Shown: positions 45,401-55,478 of the stretch, piece after piece | How positions within the stretch are numbered: position 1 is the stretch's first letter | Layout of the letters: the number at the start of each line of letters is the position of its first letter | The notes under the pieces: model-generated | Databases searched by the model: none | The model's input: the letters and a program-made list of their open reading frames with translations, nothing else | Told to the model about the DNA's origin: nothing | Source: Fulvia fulva | Taxonomy: Eukaryota > Ascomycota > Dothideomycetes > Mycosphaerellales > Mycosphaerellaceae | Direction of reading: 5' to 3' | NCBI RefSeq assembly: GCF_020509005.1 | Contig: NC_063019.1 | Span: forward strand, 1,302,001 to 1,366,000 | DNA: 64,000 nucleotides | Made by a program: the position numbers and the translations under genes

Positions 45401-48400
45401 TTGAAGCTCTATGTGGAACTGCTCCAAATATGGATCGATGATATTCAGCAGCGTACCAAGAAAGCTGTGGTGGACCCTCTCGATGAAGACGAGCCAGGTG
45501 GCCGACGCTTGCCACTCGATCTTTCAGGCATACTCGCGCACGTTGATGAAGTCGAGTCACACGGCTTATTCTTCTTGTGCTCGCCTTCACGGGCTGTACG
45601 TGCAGTCGCCGTGAATGTGCTGAGACTAATCACCAAATTTGACACTGCGCTTGGCAAGCCCAGCAACCGTATCATCAGCATTCTGGAAGGCAGCTCGCAA
45701 CAAGTCATTGACGTGAACGATGAACGGCTCTCGTTGGCAGAGCGCAGTCGTCTCCAGAAGGGTCTCAGGAAAAGTAATGTCAATAGCACCCTTGTGGAAT
45801 TGTGCAGCAGCGACATTGCACACGACGCCAACTTGTGGTTCAAAGTGTTCCCGAATCTGGTGAGACTGAGCTCCGAGATATGTCTACATGCTGTTGCATT
45901 GACACGGGAGCTCGTATGTCAGCGACTGTCTCATAGTCATCGGATGATCGGCGCACTGGGCGAAGGCACAAAGCAGACCACAAACGCGCTGGAACAAGCG
46001 TTCACGAACAACAACAAACCGCCAACGCGTCTCAACAGCACATCGCCAGAGATCATCATTGAGCAGTGGAAGATACATCTCATCTTCGCATGCACGACTT
46101 TGACCAACATTGGAGGGAGTGCGACTCATCTTCCAGTGTCAAGTAACAACTCCACTCACACGCGCAAGAGCTCGAAGACATCCGTCTCTAGCCAAGAGAA
46201 AATAGCATCTGCCTCGGAGCTTTTCAACAAGGTTGTGCCGGTACTGTCGGTCTCCAATGCATCTGTACGTGCGGCTGCGGTCGCTGGTCTAGGAGCAACC
46301 AACGCCACCCTCTTCCAGGCACTCCTCGAGACACTGCAGCCTTACGTTCAGGCTTGTAATGTAGACGCCAAGGAGCGATTGACCGCACATCAGCGCACCG
46401 GAAGCAACCCACGCCGCAATCGCCGTACTGACTTTTTACGCACGGAGATCACGCACCTGCTGAGTCTCACTAGCCACCTGCTCCAGGACGATAAGATCGC
46501 TGGCGACTCCTATGTCATGACATATCTCAATGACTATACAAAGCAGCTGCGTATATTCCTCAGTGACAGCGAGATCCAAGGCGAGCTAGAGTATCAGAGG
46601 CTGCGTATGCACTTCTGCAATCTGGTCGATGGCTTCTACGACTGCATTCGCAAGCTCAAGGATGGCACACAATGGCTATCATTCCAGTCTAGACAAGCCA
46701 CATTCGCACTCATGGAAAATTGGTGTGGCTTTTCGCCAAACGAGCAACACATCCGCCGACAGCAGGAGCACATACGAAGGTCTGTACTCGAGCGTGAGGG
46801 TGATATCCGCAACCGTGGGATCATCAACTCTGCAATCGAGAAGGAGAAAATTGAGCTTCAGTTCGCTGCACTTGGCGCCATGGCTACTCTGTGCGCTGGA
46901 CCGTTACGCTTCATCGCGGACAACAGAGTGCTGATGCAATTCGACGTTCGGCGAATGTTAGCTTGGATCAGTACGATCTTCGAGGCTCCGAGTGACCGCA
47001 CACACACCATTGGGCGCAAAGCTCTACAGAACTTGATCGTCCATAACGTGGATCAGCCGTATCTGATGGCCCAGACAATGCGAATGTGCTACATCGCCCG
47101 TATGCCGAAAGCCCTTGCAAGCTATTTTGAGGTGGTCACAAAGGTCTTGACGGATAATGCCAACGTCAACACACCCTTCTGGAAGACGCTGTGTGCTGGC
47201 CTGTACACACTTGGTAATGAGGATACCGACATTCGTATGAAATCCTGCCGCTTACTGCGAACGCTCGAAGAACGGCAAGGCAAGACTTCGAAGCTGCAAG
47301 ATTTGGACATCAGTGTCTCAGACAAGACGACCGCTGTGTACAAGCTTGCACAGTTTGAGATCTCACGAAGACTGGCGAGTCAGCATCCAGAGCTAGCTTT
47401 TCATGTGTTCTCAGAGTTCTCGGCGTACTTCAACGAGCTACAGCCAGATCATCAGCGGAACATGGTGTCTGGAATGTTGCCCTGGATCCAGGCCACTGAG
47501 CTGCAGCTAGATCCGAATGGTGGTCCGACGGCAAGTTCGTACATGCTGTTGGTCAACCTATTTGAGATCACAGTCAGAAGTCCAACAACTCTGCACAATG
47601 AGATCCAAGCACTTTGGCAAGCTCTTGCTACTGGACCCTACGGCGGCAATGTACAGCTGGTGCTTGACTTCATCATCACGATCTGCCTGGAGAAGAAAGA
47701 ACAGAATTTTGTGATCTTCGCGAAGCAGATAGTGGTCTTCCTCTCGAAGACGCCAGCCGGCGCTAGAGTGGTCGAGTACTTGCTCATGCACATCTGCCCG
47801 AAGACCATGGTCGCTGAGCGTCGGCCGCCTGCTCCTGCTCCTGTCGACACCGTCGGCCTCTCATACATCGCAGATCTTGCTAATGTGCTACCTAGCGGTG
47901 CAAAGCAGAATGGCTTGTCCCTAGGACAGCTGAGCATGATTTTGCTTGTAGACTTGGTGGTCTCGCCGTTCCAGCTCCCTGCCGATAAAGTACCTGTACT
48001 CCTGCAGGTCATACTTGTGCAGTGGGATCAGTACGTCAGTGTTGTCCAAGAGCAAGCGCGAGAAATGCTGGTTCACCTGATACATGAGCTTGTCATCTCC
48101 AAGATAGACCCCGGCTGCACGGAACCTGACAAAAAGTCGATCGAGGACTTCATAGAGTCAGTGCGCCGCCACGACCCGAAAATTGCATGGGGATACGCGG
48201 ATAGCCAAGTTCGTCCCGGTGAAGAAGACAGCCGCGCTGTTTCTGAGCCTATGGCTTACATTGTGGATGAGGTCGTGCGCATCTTTTCTGTCACTTATCC
48301 CGACATAAAAGAAGAATGGGGCAAGGTCACGATGGAGTGGGCCACTTCATGCGCCGTTAGACACGTCGCATGTCGTAGCTTCCAGGTTTTCCGATGTGTC

Positions 48401-50308
48401 TCGACGACCCTCAACACCAAAATGCTCGCAGACATGCTGGCAAGACTCTCTAACACCGTTGCTGACGACGAGAACCACGACTACCTGATCTTCTCGCTCG
48501 AGATTCTGACAACATTACGGAGCATTATTGGTGCCCTGGAGCCGTTGGATCTGCTCGCATACCCTCAGCTGTTTTGGACAACATGTGCCTGTCTCGAAAC
48601 GATCTTCGAGCGAGAGTTTCAAGAAGGACTTAGCATGCTGAACCTTCTTTTGACGAAGATGGACCTTAGCGACCCGGCCGTTCTCAAGATTGTCAGAGAT
48701 GCACAGCCAGCCAAGTGGGAGGGCGGCTTCCACGGAGTCACTACCTTGATATACAAGGGCGTCAGATCAAGCAAGTCAATGGATCGATCTTTGTCGATAC
48801 TAGAGAGGCTTGTCAAGCTACCTTCCAGCGATCTGGTGGGCAGTGACGACCGGCTTCTGTTCACGGTGCTTGCCAACCTACCGAAATACCTTCACTACTT
48901 CGACGACGACGGCGATGTGAACTGCTTAGACTCGGCAGAAACACTATCGTTTGCAGCTGAAAGTCAGGGCTTCGTGGCGCTCGCGCGAGTGCTCCAAGGT
49001 CTCAAACAGGGCAGACATCGATCAGTGAAGGACTTCCTGTCGCTTTGCATGACCGCCGCCCGTACCACCTTCTTCCCGGCATTGGAGTTCCCGAGCCTGG
49101 TCTTCTTGCTTGGCATGGTCAACAACGAGTTGCCGTGGTTCAAAGTAAAGACGATGCAGATTCTGTGTGTCATGATACCTGACATTGACATGCGGAAGGC
49201 AGAGATTGCGAGCCAAGGTCCGGATCTGATCTCGCCTCTGTTACGACTACTGCAGACCAAGCATTGCCAACAAGCCTTGGAGGTGCTTGACAATGTGATT
49301 GACATGACCGGCACGCCACTGGACAACAAGCATCTGCGAATGAGCATGGCAGGCTCGCACTCCAGCCGCGCTACTCGCAAGGAGTATGATACGACGAAGA
49401 GCTTGTACGGCATTCCGGAAGAGTCTGGATGGTCGATCCCAATGCCTGCTCTCCACTCCGCGCAGACGAGATCAAATGTGCACGCAGTCTACTACACGCT
49501 TGCATACGCTGGCATCAATGGCGCGCAGGAGACGACAACGAGGACGCCGGAGATCGAGTTCCACAAGGACGACTACCAGGACTCATACTTCACCGAGCGC
49601 ACTGCCACAATGCTATCTGACGACACCAGAGTCGCGGATGCCAGCATTGGCGAGCTAGCAGAGAAGCTGGACACTCTCGACGACTTCTTCGATGACCCGG
49701 CCGAGTCGCCTCCAGCGATGACCAATGGCGGCGGCACACCTCGCTATCCATCAAACGTCGACGAACGGGAGAATCTGTACGATCAGCAAGCCTTGCCCAT
49801 TCTCCATCGCTCGCTCAAGCGAAACGCAAGCATAACATCGTTTCAGACCGGGTTCGCGGAACGCGGTTATCAGCCACAACAGCAAACGATGAACCCGGGT
49901 GCGTTTGCTCAGTCCGCTGGACCGCCACCGACACGTCCAGGCATGCACAACAGATCCATTACATCCCCTGCCCCGTCTCTGCGTCACCCCTCACGCCTAC
50001 ACAACGACATCATGTCCGGTGACGAAGCCGGAGATGAAGACGCACCGTTCTCTGACGGAGACGACGAAGGCACACTCAGCAGGTCGCAGACGAACGAGAG
50101 CTCTACTCTCCCGGCGGCCTACACCGTCAAGCCCAGTGGTGGCTTCAAGGCGCTGAAGACTGGACTGAGGAGGCTCACAAGCAGTAGTGGGAATAAAGAG
50201 GCGAGGGATGCGTTGAGAGCGCAGGCTGCGAACAGTAAGAGTCCCAAGGTGCCGAAGATGCCGGTGGGATACATGAAGGAGGTTGGACCGTTTAGTGCTG
50301 AGCCTTAG
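42479..50308 (+). CDS. cell morphogenesis protein Tao3/Pag1 (Furry family)
   Basis: Giant HEAT/armadillo-like scaffold of the RAM/NDR-kinase pathway, which controls polarised growth and cell separation. Proposed exons are 42,479-42,488 and 42,588-50,308, giving 2,576 residues, close to yeast Tao3 (about 2,376). The 99-bp intron has GTAAGT, a CTGAC branch motif and TCAG; because it is a multiple of three the frame stays open through it. Removing it yields a smooth start, MSSAAPSPSDGF. ATG 42,479 is the first ATG of the frame. The first about 350 residues are disordered and Ser/Pro-rich. Then comes the conserved N-terminal domain (GEYALHHLFTSF), the long central helical region and the C-terminal domain. 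The last about 250 residues are again disordered, with acidic and basic stretches. The family call rests on overall length and recognisable blocks rather than catalytic motifs. Confidence 0.88.
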   Translation: MSSGKCPRFSPGNCYTGHFCRDTMRHVSLTTHCVLSAAPSPSDGFKTPASQSPAGLICPDLDTSSSPPPEPLLVAPPTIPGIPVAYPSISAATVGGASRDPAGQARGRALSTSIRNASPRAITPVQARAPSRSNKQSVDIERKPSVSYSHHRQASIVHGVQHSRNPSLLASTNSSPLSPGKIMASHSPDAAAYTTASLKKSPSLGNLHSNGHVPNAAAIPINRSFENGIGIGMASGQRGPARMHSGRVKRSHEHNRSQSRAQAQSTELKTVGEYALHHLFTSFIAEADDRIERCMARPGEAEPRIESICGPGADPTFDQLITSLGHINRHKPNSLIDSVIHWRKKKADAANQMYNELRALREAAGLTQRGPANGHTPYSASTASSSPNGNDISLMEHQVALADRRSTVSIYILCRVLIEIIGQTTLKALNGPDNTLNTAGRLEDVIYGQLQSADPELLAREPVIKANWVIRGQLLGVMSGVRFEEVVERFIKDLESAQKRLAVKGIADQRLAAKTALLVQSMRWLHVRSVPEEAWHRSCEMLQLLAKFFAEVHGRTMKHAYAELFEHLLLPIAATATSELTVPKWRDVVSVLQPKITQMLSKADHWPYVYPLQAVLLCASPPEAFATQWLPLVTSFQPKARDRVGRSHALKAICRLVWRYLYRFSESQNSINRKLDEIVKLVFQGGKRVLISTDPMIADPLIQLIRIIGYKHQDFCFRNIIFPLMNAELFSGPEKDLKIENLDPEKTVIAIRAFLVIMSDLEKNEPPAFPARFECDTFIDPYSRLPITHRRTRSQGFALSAGRTERLSRPVMTTNLNDVAKEYYIKFCKMLGQLTMICDNTFGGQAVLDEKFSSHTPKTPMAEAFTFNKRDELMNPTDLRQHYYDLLHVAVEALPRCLSPHLPINALVNLLCTGTAHVQSHIATSSAQSLKSIARQSHAQQVTIGFARFIFNFDDRYSTVSDGSLLGPGHIENTLKLYVELLQIWIDDIQQRTKKAVVDPLDEDEPGGRRLPLDLSGILAHVDEVESHGLFFLCSPSRAVRAVAVNVLRLITKFDTALGKPSNRIISILEGSSQQVIDVNDERLSLAERSRLQKGLRKSNVNSTLVELCSSDIAHDANLWFKVFPNLVRLSSEICLHAVALTRELVCQRLSHSHRMIGALGEGTKQTTNALEQAFTNNNKPPTRLNSTSPEIIIEQWKIHLIFACTTLTNIGGSATHLPVSSNNSTHTRKSSKTSVSSQEKIASASELFNKVVPVLSVSNASVRAAAVAGLGATNATLFQALLETLQPYVQACNVDAKERLTAHQRTGSNPRRNRRTDFLRTEITHLLSLTSHLLQDDKIAGDSYVMTYLNDYTKQLRIFLSDSEIQGELEYQRLRMHFCNLVDGFYDCIRKLKDGTQWLSFQSRQATFALMENWCGFSPNEQHIRRQQEHIRRSVLEREGDIRNRGIINSAIEKEKIELQFAALGAMATLCAGPLRFIADNRVLMQFDVRRMLAWISTIFEAPSDRTHTIGRKALQNLIVHNVDQPYLMAQTMRMCYIARMPKALASYFEVVTKVLTDNANVNTPFWKTLCAGLYTLGNEDTDIRMKSCRLLRTLEERQGKTSKLQDLDISVSDKTTAVYKLAQFEISRRLASQHPELAFHVFSEFSAYFNELQPDHQRNMVSGMLPWIQATELQLDPNGGPTASSYMLLVNLFEITVRSPTTLHNEIQALWQALATGPYGGNVQLVLDFIITICLEKKEQNFVIFAKQIVVFLSKTPAGARVVEYLLMHICPKTMVAERRPPAPAPVDTVGLSYIADLANVLPSGAKQNGLSLGQLSMILLVDLVVSPFQLPADKVPVLLQVILVQWDQYVSVVQEQAREMLVHLIHELVISKIDPGCTEPDKKSIEDFIESVRRHDPKIAWGYADSQVRPGEEDSRAVSEPMAYIVDEVVRIFSVTYPDIKEEWGKVTMEWATSCAVRHVACRSFQVFRCVSTTLNTKMLADMLARLSNTVADDENHDYLIFSLEILTTLRSIIGALEPLDLLAYPQLFWTTCACLETIFEREFQEGLSMLNLLLTKMDLSDPAVLKIVRDAQPAKWEGGFHGVTTLIYKGVRSSKSMDRSLSILERLVKLPSSDLVGSDDRLLFTVLANLPKYLHYFDDDGDVNCLDSAETLSFAAESQGFVALARVLQGLKQGRHRSVKDFLSLCMTAARTTFFPALEFPSLVFLLGMVNNELPWFKVKTMQILCVMIPDIDMRKAEIASQGPDLISPLLRLLQTKHCQQALEVLDNVIDMTGTPLDNKHLRMSMAGSHSSRATRKEYDTTKSLYGIPEESGWSIPMPALHSAQTRSNVHAVYYTLAYAGINGAQETTTRTPEIEFHKDDYQDSYFTERTATMLSDDTRVADASIGELAEKLDTLDDFFDDPAESPPAMTNGGGTPRYPSNVDERENLYDQQALPILHRSLKRNASITSFQTGFAERGYQPQQQTMNPGAFAQSAGPPPTRPGMHNRSITSPAPSLRHPSRLHNDIMSGDEAGDEDAPFSDGDDEGTLSRSQTNESSTLPAAYTVKPSGGFKALKTGLRRLTSSSGNKEARDALRAQAANSKSPKVPKMPVGYMKEVGPFSAEP

Positions 50309-50525
50309 GATGGCGAGGTTACGGGAATGGCCAATACTGCGAAAAGGTGTTGGTCTTGTACAGGTGGTGATCTGGTGGTGTATGATGGAGCACTGGGAGC
50401 TTTTGGGAGATGGAGCGTGTAGGATTAGCATCGATACCCACATTGCATGGCAAGGAGGACTGTTACCGATTGACATTTTGATCTCGACTGCAAGTCGTAC
50501 GTTGCCCGCCTTGCCGAGACATGGC

Positions 50526-50585
50526 CACGTGGTGTTCGAGTATATGTCCGGCTAACACCAAGCTGAGCATGCAGACGACCACGTG
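50526..50585. promoter_or_regulatory. paired CACGTG boxes (possible Pho4/NUC-1 sites)
   Basis: CACGTG at 50,526-50,531 and again at 50,580-50,585, 54 bp apart and about 0.9 kb upstream of the glycerophosphodiesterase start. CACGTG is the known core site of Pho4 in yeast and NUC-1-type factors in filamentous fungi, which act on phosphate-starvation genes. They also lie 220-280 bp after the Tao3-like gene. Function is inference. Confidence 0.4.
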
Positions 50586-51187
50586 CCTGGTGGCTGTGTT
50601 CAGAGAGCGGGAGAGCTAGCAGGGAAGGTGGAGCTTGTGACGCAAGAGCAAAGTCAAGTGAGGTGTCAGGAGACGGGCTGTGTGGGATGGTGCACGGCGT
50701 ACGAAACGTACAAGAGGGTGGCTGTAGAACTGCAAATCTCGTTTCCTGCCAACGACATGTTTTCCTGACCTGTTCATTTTCACATGACCCCTGGAACGCG
50801 CGAGGAGTGGTAGCACACTGCCCGGCTCGGCATGTGACCCCCCGGCTTCGGCAACGAGGGACCGATTTTAGTCTACCAGTGAGAGGCACGTTGGCCGCCA
50901 CGAGCGACGTTCAAGCGTTCAGTCTCCGCCGTCCTTCCTGGCCGCAATTGCTTTGCAGACATTGGCAGCGGCAGCCGGACATGATCACGACAACTTCACC
51001 GTCGCATCATTTCCAAACGTCAGCGGATGGCCGGTGATATTTCGCTGTGCTGCTGGTGAGCTGGCCACGCACGTTCGCCTCTCTACTCTCCCTCCCTTCG
51101 TTCGATTGTCCCTACCACCAGAGTTCCATTGTGAGCTCCAACTCCAGCTCTCTCTCAACACAAGGGAGCCGGCCGCGAGCTGCCCGC

Positions 51188-51188
<1 letters not shown>

Positions 51189-51224
<36 letters not shown>
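51189..51224 (+). repeat. (ATC)12 microsatellite
   Basis: Twelve uninterrupted ATC units, about 260 bp before the start codon of the glycerophosphodiesterase, probably in its promoter or untranslated leader. Confidence 0.97.
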
Positions 51225-51225
<1 letters not shown>

Positions 51226-51481
51226 CGCAGTGCTGAGTGTGGAGTGCTCCCTCCTCGCGCGAGTCGAGACAGCTGCTCACATCGGCGCTGCTGCATTGAA
51301 CGGCTGCGTACAGGCAGTCACCACTCGCTGTCTTGCTGTGCAGCAGGGTGTCGTGTGCCGCCGTCTCCTCACTGCTCTGTATAGCTTCGCTCCTTCTTTC
51401 ACAGCCATTGTCTGGCACTGCGTCGACAACCACACAATCGCTCGGAGCAGGCTTCTGCCTCGCGGCTTCACGCTCCAAACG

Positions 51482-54400
51482 ATGAAGTTCGGACAGAACC
51501 TCCCCCGCAACCAAGTCCCCGAATGGGCATCACAGTACATCGACTACAAGGCGCTGAAAAAGCTCATCAAGGCCGCGAGGAAGGAGTCGGAACAGCATGG
51601 CGTGGAGGAGCCAGACTTGGCCGGTACGATCATGATTGCCTCACACCAATCTATCACCCAGGTGAGCGAGCCCATTGGGCACGGTCGGTAACCTAACGAA
51701 ATCTCCTCACAGAGTTCTTCTACACTCTTGACCGCCAGCTCGAAGACATTGACACCTTTTACAACCGCAAGTATGCCGAGTTCTCCCGCCGCCTGCGACT
51801 CCTCTTCGATCGATATGGCATGGCCTCGAAGCTCAAGGACGGCATGGACCGCGATGATATGGACGATCTCATGGGCGCGCTGCTCGAATTGAGGGGACAG
51901 TACAGGAACTTGCAGTGGTATGGCGAGGTAAACAGGAGGGGCTTTGTCAAGATCACGAAGAAGCTGGATAAGAAGATTGCGAGCTCGACGACGCAGAGTC
52001 GATACCTGGCGACCAAGGTGGATCCGAAGGCTTTTGCGACGAATAACAAGTTGACGCTGGACATGAGGGCGATTAATGACTGGCTCTCGCAGCTAGGTGA
52101 GGTGAAAGTTGTCGACGATGCGAGCTCGGTACATTCGGGCAGCTCGAGTGGATCCATACATCGAATGGGATCGAGGACGACGCTGAAGATCCCGACTGCT
52201 GCGTTGGAGGCCATGGAGTCTGCCGTGAAGGAGGAGGATACTACACGCCTTTTCTTGTTGGTCTCGAAGAATGCACCGGAGGTTGGTGCGCAGAAGGCTT
52301 TGCTGTTGGATCTACTCCAGCGAGCTATTGCATTCAAGGCTTTCAATAGCATTGAGGCCATCTTGCGCGAAGTGCCGAGCATTGATCCGGACAACGACCT
52401 GAACAAGCGGAATTGCTTGCACAAGCTGATCATCTCCATCGGACGTGTCAGGGCATCGAAAGACGCAGGAGGGTTCCAGGAAATCTCAAAGGCGACAGCT
52501 TTCATCAACGCTGCTCAACCACCAGTGCGAGCGCCGGGAGCATTCAAGGTCGAAGAACGAGATCCGGAAAACGACCTGAGTAGGGATGTGGAAGCTGAAC
52601 GGTTGCTCGCCTTCGTCCTCGATCATCTCAAAGAAGAGCACCACCAGTCTGCGCTCAGCAAAGACGTCTACGGCCGCATGCCACTGCACTATGCCGCGCA
52701 GTATGGACTCGTGTTCGCAAGCCAGATGGTCATGAAGCACCTGCAGCAGTGGAACCTCTTCGATGTGTCTGAGGGCATCGACGCGCCACAGTGGCAAGAT
52801 CTAGACGGGTTCGCGCCGCTCCATCTGGCTGTCATTGCTGGTCACTATCGGAGTTGCAAGGCCCTTTTGCTGGTCGATGACTGGCATAAGTTCACAGACC
52901 ATCGCCTTACTAGCAAGCATGTGGAGAAGAGTGGTATGTCTCTGGAGCTGGCGACCAAGTCGAACTTTCACAAGATTGTTGGCCTTTTGGTCGATGCGGG
53001 CGTCGATGTGAACTTCCGCGATGATCTGGGTGAGACAGCGTTGCATGTGGCCGCCAGATTCGGACATGAGGAATGTGCCAGGGCACTACTTGCAGCCACT
53101 TCGGGCGACAACCGCATCAATCTGGAGATCGCCGAAAAGGAGTATGGATGGACACCATTGTTCATTGCATCGGTTAATGGCCACTTGTCGATAGCGAAGC
53201 TTTTGGTCGATGCTGGTGCGCAAGTCAACAAGCTTGACTCCTCGCTCTGGACGCCTCAGGAACACGCTGCGCTACGTGGACACATTGAGCTTGCGAAGTA
53301 CATTGCATCATTAACACCGCCCCCAAGTCTACATGCTAGCCCAGAACTTGCAGCACAAGCGAAGTTGTCATCCTCCCCACCAGCTGCATCTTCGTTGGAG
53401 GACAGGCGCTCACATGGTGTGCCAAAGGAGGAGCTCAGAGCACGTGTGCCAGAGCCAGTCAAGTCCTTCGGACATCGATACCTCACAGAGGAGACAATGG
53501 TGCTCGTCAGTCTGGGCACATTGGGCGAGCATAAAGACTTGCAGCCTATCAATCTGGAGAACATTGCGATTAACGATGCGCACGCGACACAGCTTGATAC
53601 TGCCTTGTCGTTGGTGGTGACTGCTCATGGGGCAAGCGGAGAGCCCACTGTGATCGATTTGCCCATTCAAGAGGATATCAGCACTTCGCCGATCACATTC
53701 ATGACCAAGGACCCTTCCAAGGTCAAGTTGCTGTTCGACCTCGTCCCAACATACTCCGGCGCGACCGACAAGCGCATCGCTCGTGCTGTGGCATTGCTTT
53801 CGAGTATCAAGCCTGGCGTTGGTAACAAGCGATCGACCCTACAGACTGACATGAGCGTGCCTCTACTTGCTGGTCCTGACTTTGATGTCATCGGATCCAT
53901 CAACTTTAACTTCCTCATCATTACACCCTTCAAGCACCCCAACATCAGTATCGATGAGCAAAAGACGTACTGGACGAAGTCTTCGACCAAGGTCATCGGC
54001 CATCGTGGTCTAGGCAAAAACATGGCGACCAAGACATCGCTCCAGCTAGGCGAGAACACGATCCAGTCCTTCATCACCGCAGCCAATCTGGGTGCATCGT
54101 ACGTCGAGTTCGATGTCCAGATGACAAAAGACCATGTTCCGGTCATCTACCACGACTTCCTCGTTAGCGAGACAGGCGCAGACGTCCCCGTCCACACCTT
54201 GACCCTCGAGCAATTCCTCGCCCTCAGCGACACACCCAAGCCAACCCGACCCTCATCCCCCGCCGAGACCAACGGCAAGTCTCGTAGCAGAGACAACCGC
54301 GAGCCTCCCGGCCGGATCCAACGCTCCTACTCCGTCGGCGCACCCCTCGACGCCCGTGGCAGCGAACGCATGAAGAATACCCGCGACTTCAAGACGAAAG

Positions 54401-55101
54401 GCTACAAAGGCAACATGCGCGGCGAATTCATCCAGCAGCCTTTCACGACCCTCGAGGAAATGTTCACAACCATACCGGAAGACGTCGGCTTCAATATCGA
54501 GATGAAGTATCCCATGCTCTTTGAGACGGTGCAAGAGGAGATGGACACGTACGCGGTGGAACTGAATACGTTCGTCGACACTGTGCTGCAGTTGGTTTAC
54601 AATAGGAGGAAGGGCAGGAATATCGTCTTCAGCTCTTTCCACCCGGATATCTGTTTGCTTCTGACCTTCAAGCAACCTTCCATCCCGGTCCTCTTCCTCA
54701 CGGACGCTGGCGTCTCACCCGTTGGCGATATTCGCGCTGGATCTTTACAAGAAGCCATCCGCTTCGCGAGTCGCTGGAGCTTACTGGGAATCGTCTCAGC
54801 GGCGGAACCGTTCGTTCTTTGTCCGAGACTTATCAACGTGGTCCAGTCTTCTGGCTTGGTCTGTGTGTCCTATGGCACGCTGAACAACGATCCTCACAAT
54901 AGCAATTTGCAAGCGCAGGCGGGCATTGACGCGGTTATTGTCGATTCCGTGGCGAGAGTGAGGAAGGGGTTGACGGATGCTGATGCGGAGAGGAATGGAT
55001 CGAGCGAAACGAAGTTGCTGGAGACGCGTCCGGCTGGCGCTGTCACGAATGGGCAGGTTAAGGAAATGGGCGAGGAGATGATGGAGAAGTTGAAGGTCTA
55101 G
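51482..55101 (+). CDS. GDE1: glycerophosphodiester phosphodiesterase, Gde1 type (SPX-ankyrin-GDPD)
   Basis: Cytosolic enzyme that splits glycerophosphocholine and related glycerophosphodiesters to glycerol-3-phosphate and an alcohol, recovering phosphate and choline. Exons are 51,482-51,623 and 51,713-55,101 (intron 89 bp, GTACGA..CACAG), 1,176 residues. A later GTGAGC donor at 51,662 would break the frame. The SPX domain starts at residue 1 (MKFGQNLPRN; YIDYKALKKLIKAA) and covers roughly the first 200 residues. Ankyrin repeats span about residues 365-575 (MPLHYAAQYG, APLHLAVIAGH, TALHVAARFGH, TPLFIASVNGH). The GDPD domain begins near residue 808: GHRGLGKN with H811, GENTIQSF, YVEFDVQ and VIYHD are all intact, so it should be active. 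A disordered basic insert of about 60 residues interrupts the GDPD domain. The related Pho81/NUC-2 has the same layout; the N-terminus and complete active site favour Gde1. Confidence 0.9.
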
Positions 55102-55478
55102 ATGAGGTGCATAGTGGTGATGGAGAGCATTCAACATGTGCAGATACTAGAAGGTTCTATGTTGGCACGTGCAGGTGGGCATTGGGAGGGGTGATGGTGT
55201 TTCGGGGATTTTTCTTTCAGAGTGGTGTACCTTTTTCGGCATAGGTGCTGGTGGCTGCTCGCACGACTACTAATGATCCTGACCAACAGAACGAGGGTCG
55301 TGGTGTGTGTGCTTGAGCATTGATGGCCTTGGCGATTTTTGAGAGAATATAAAAGTCTAGATTATATTGCATGATATACATAAGCCAGACTTCACTCCAA
55401 GCCTTCCGTTCGCAGCGATTTCAGTGTTGGGTATCATAATGTGCAGGTACGAATACAGGTTGATTCCAAGCGGCTTTA
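55102..55478. other. short convergent intergenic region
   Basis: The two neighbouring genes converge here. The sequence holds an AATATAAAA stretch near 55,347 that could serve 3' end formation, and one CACGTG at 55,166-55,171. Nothing else is seen. Confidence 0.6.

Larger units (their letters stand above)
50309..51481. other. intergenic region, promoter of the glycerophosphodiesterase
   Basis: No gene supported. It contains two CACGTG boxes and an ATC microsatellite, listed separately. A frame through the microsatellite is open, but its coding would be a histidine or serine run without domains. Confidence 0.6.

Noticed and set aside
51189..51224. Poly-His or poly-Ser coding run
   Set aside because: It is an ATC microsatellite in non-coding DNA before the glycerophosphodiesterase start.
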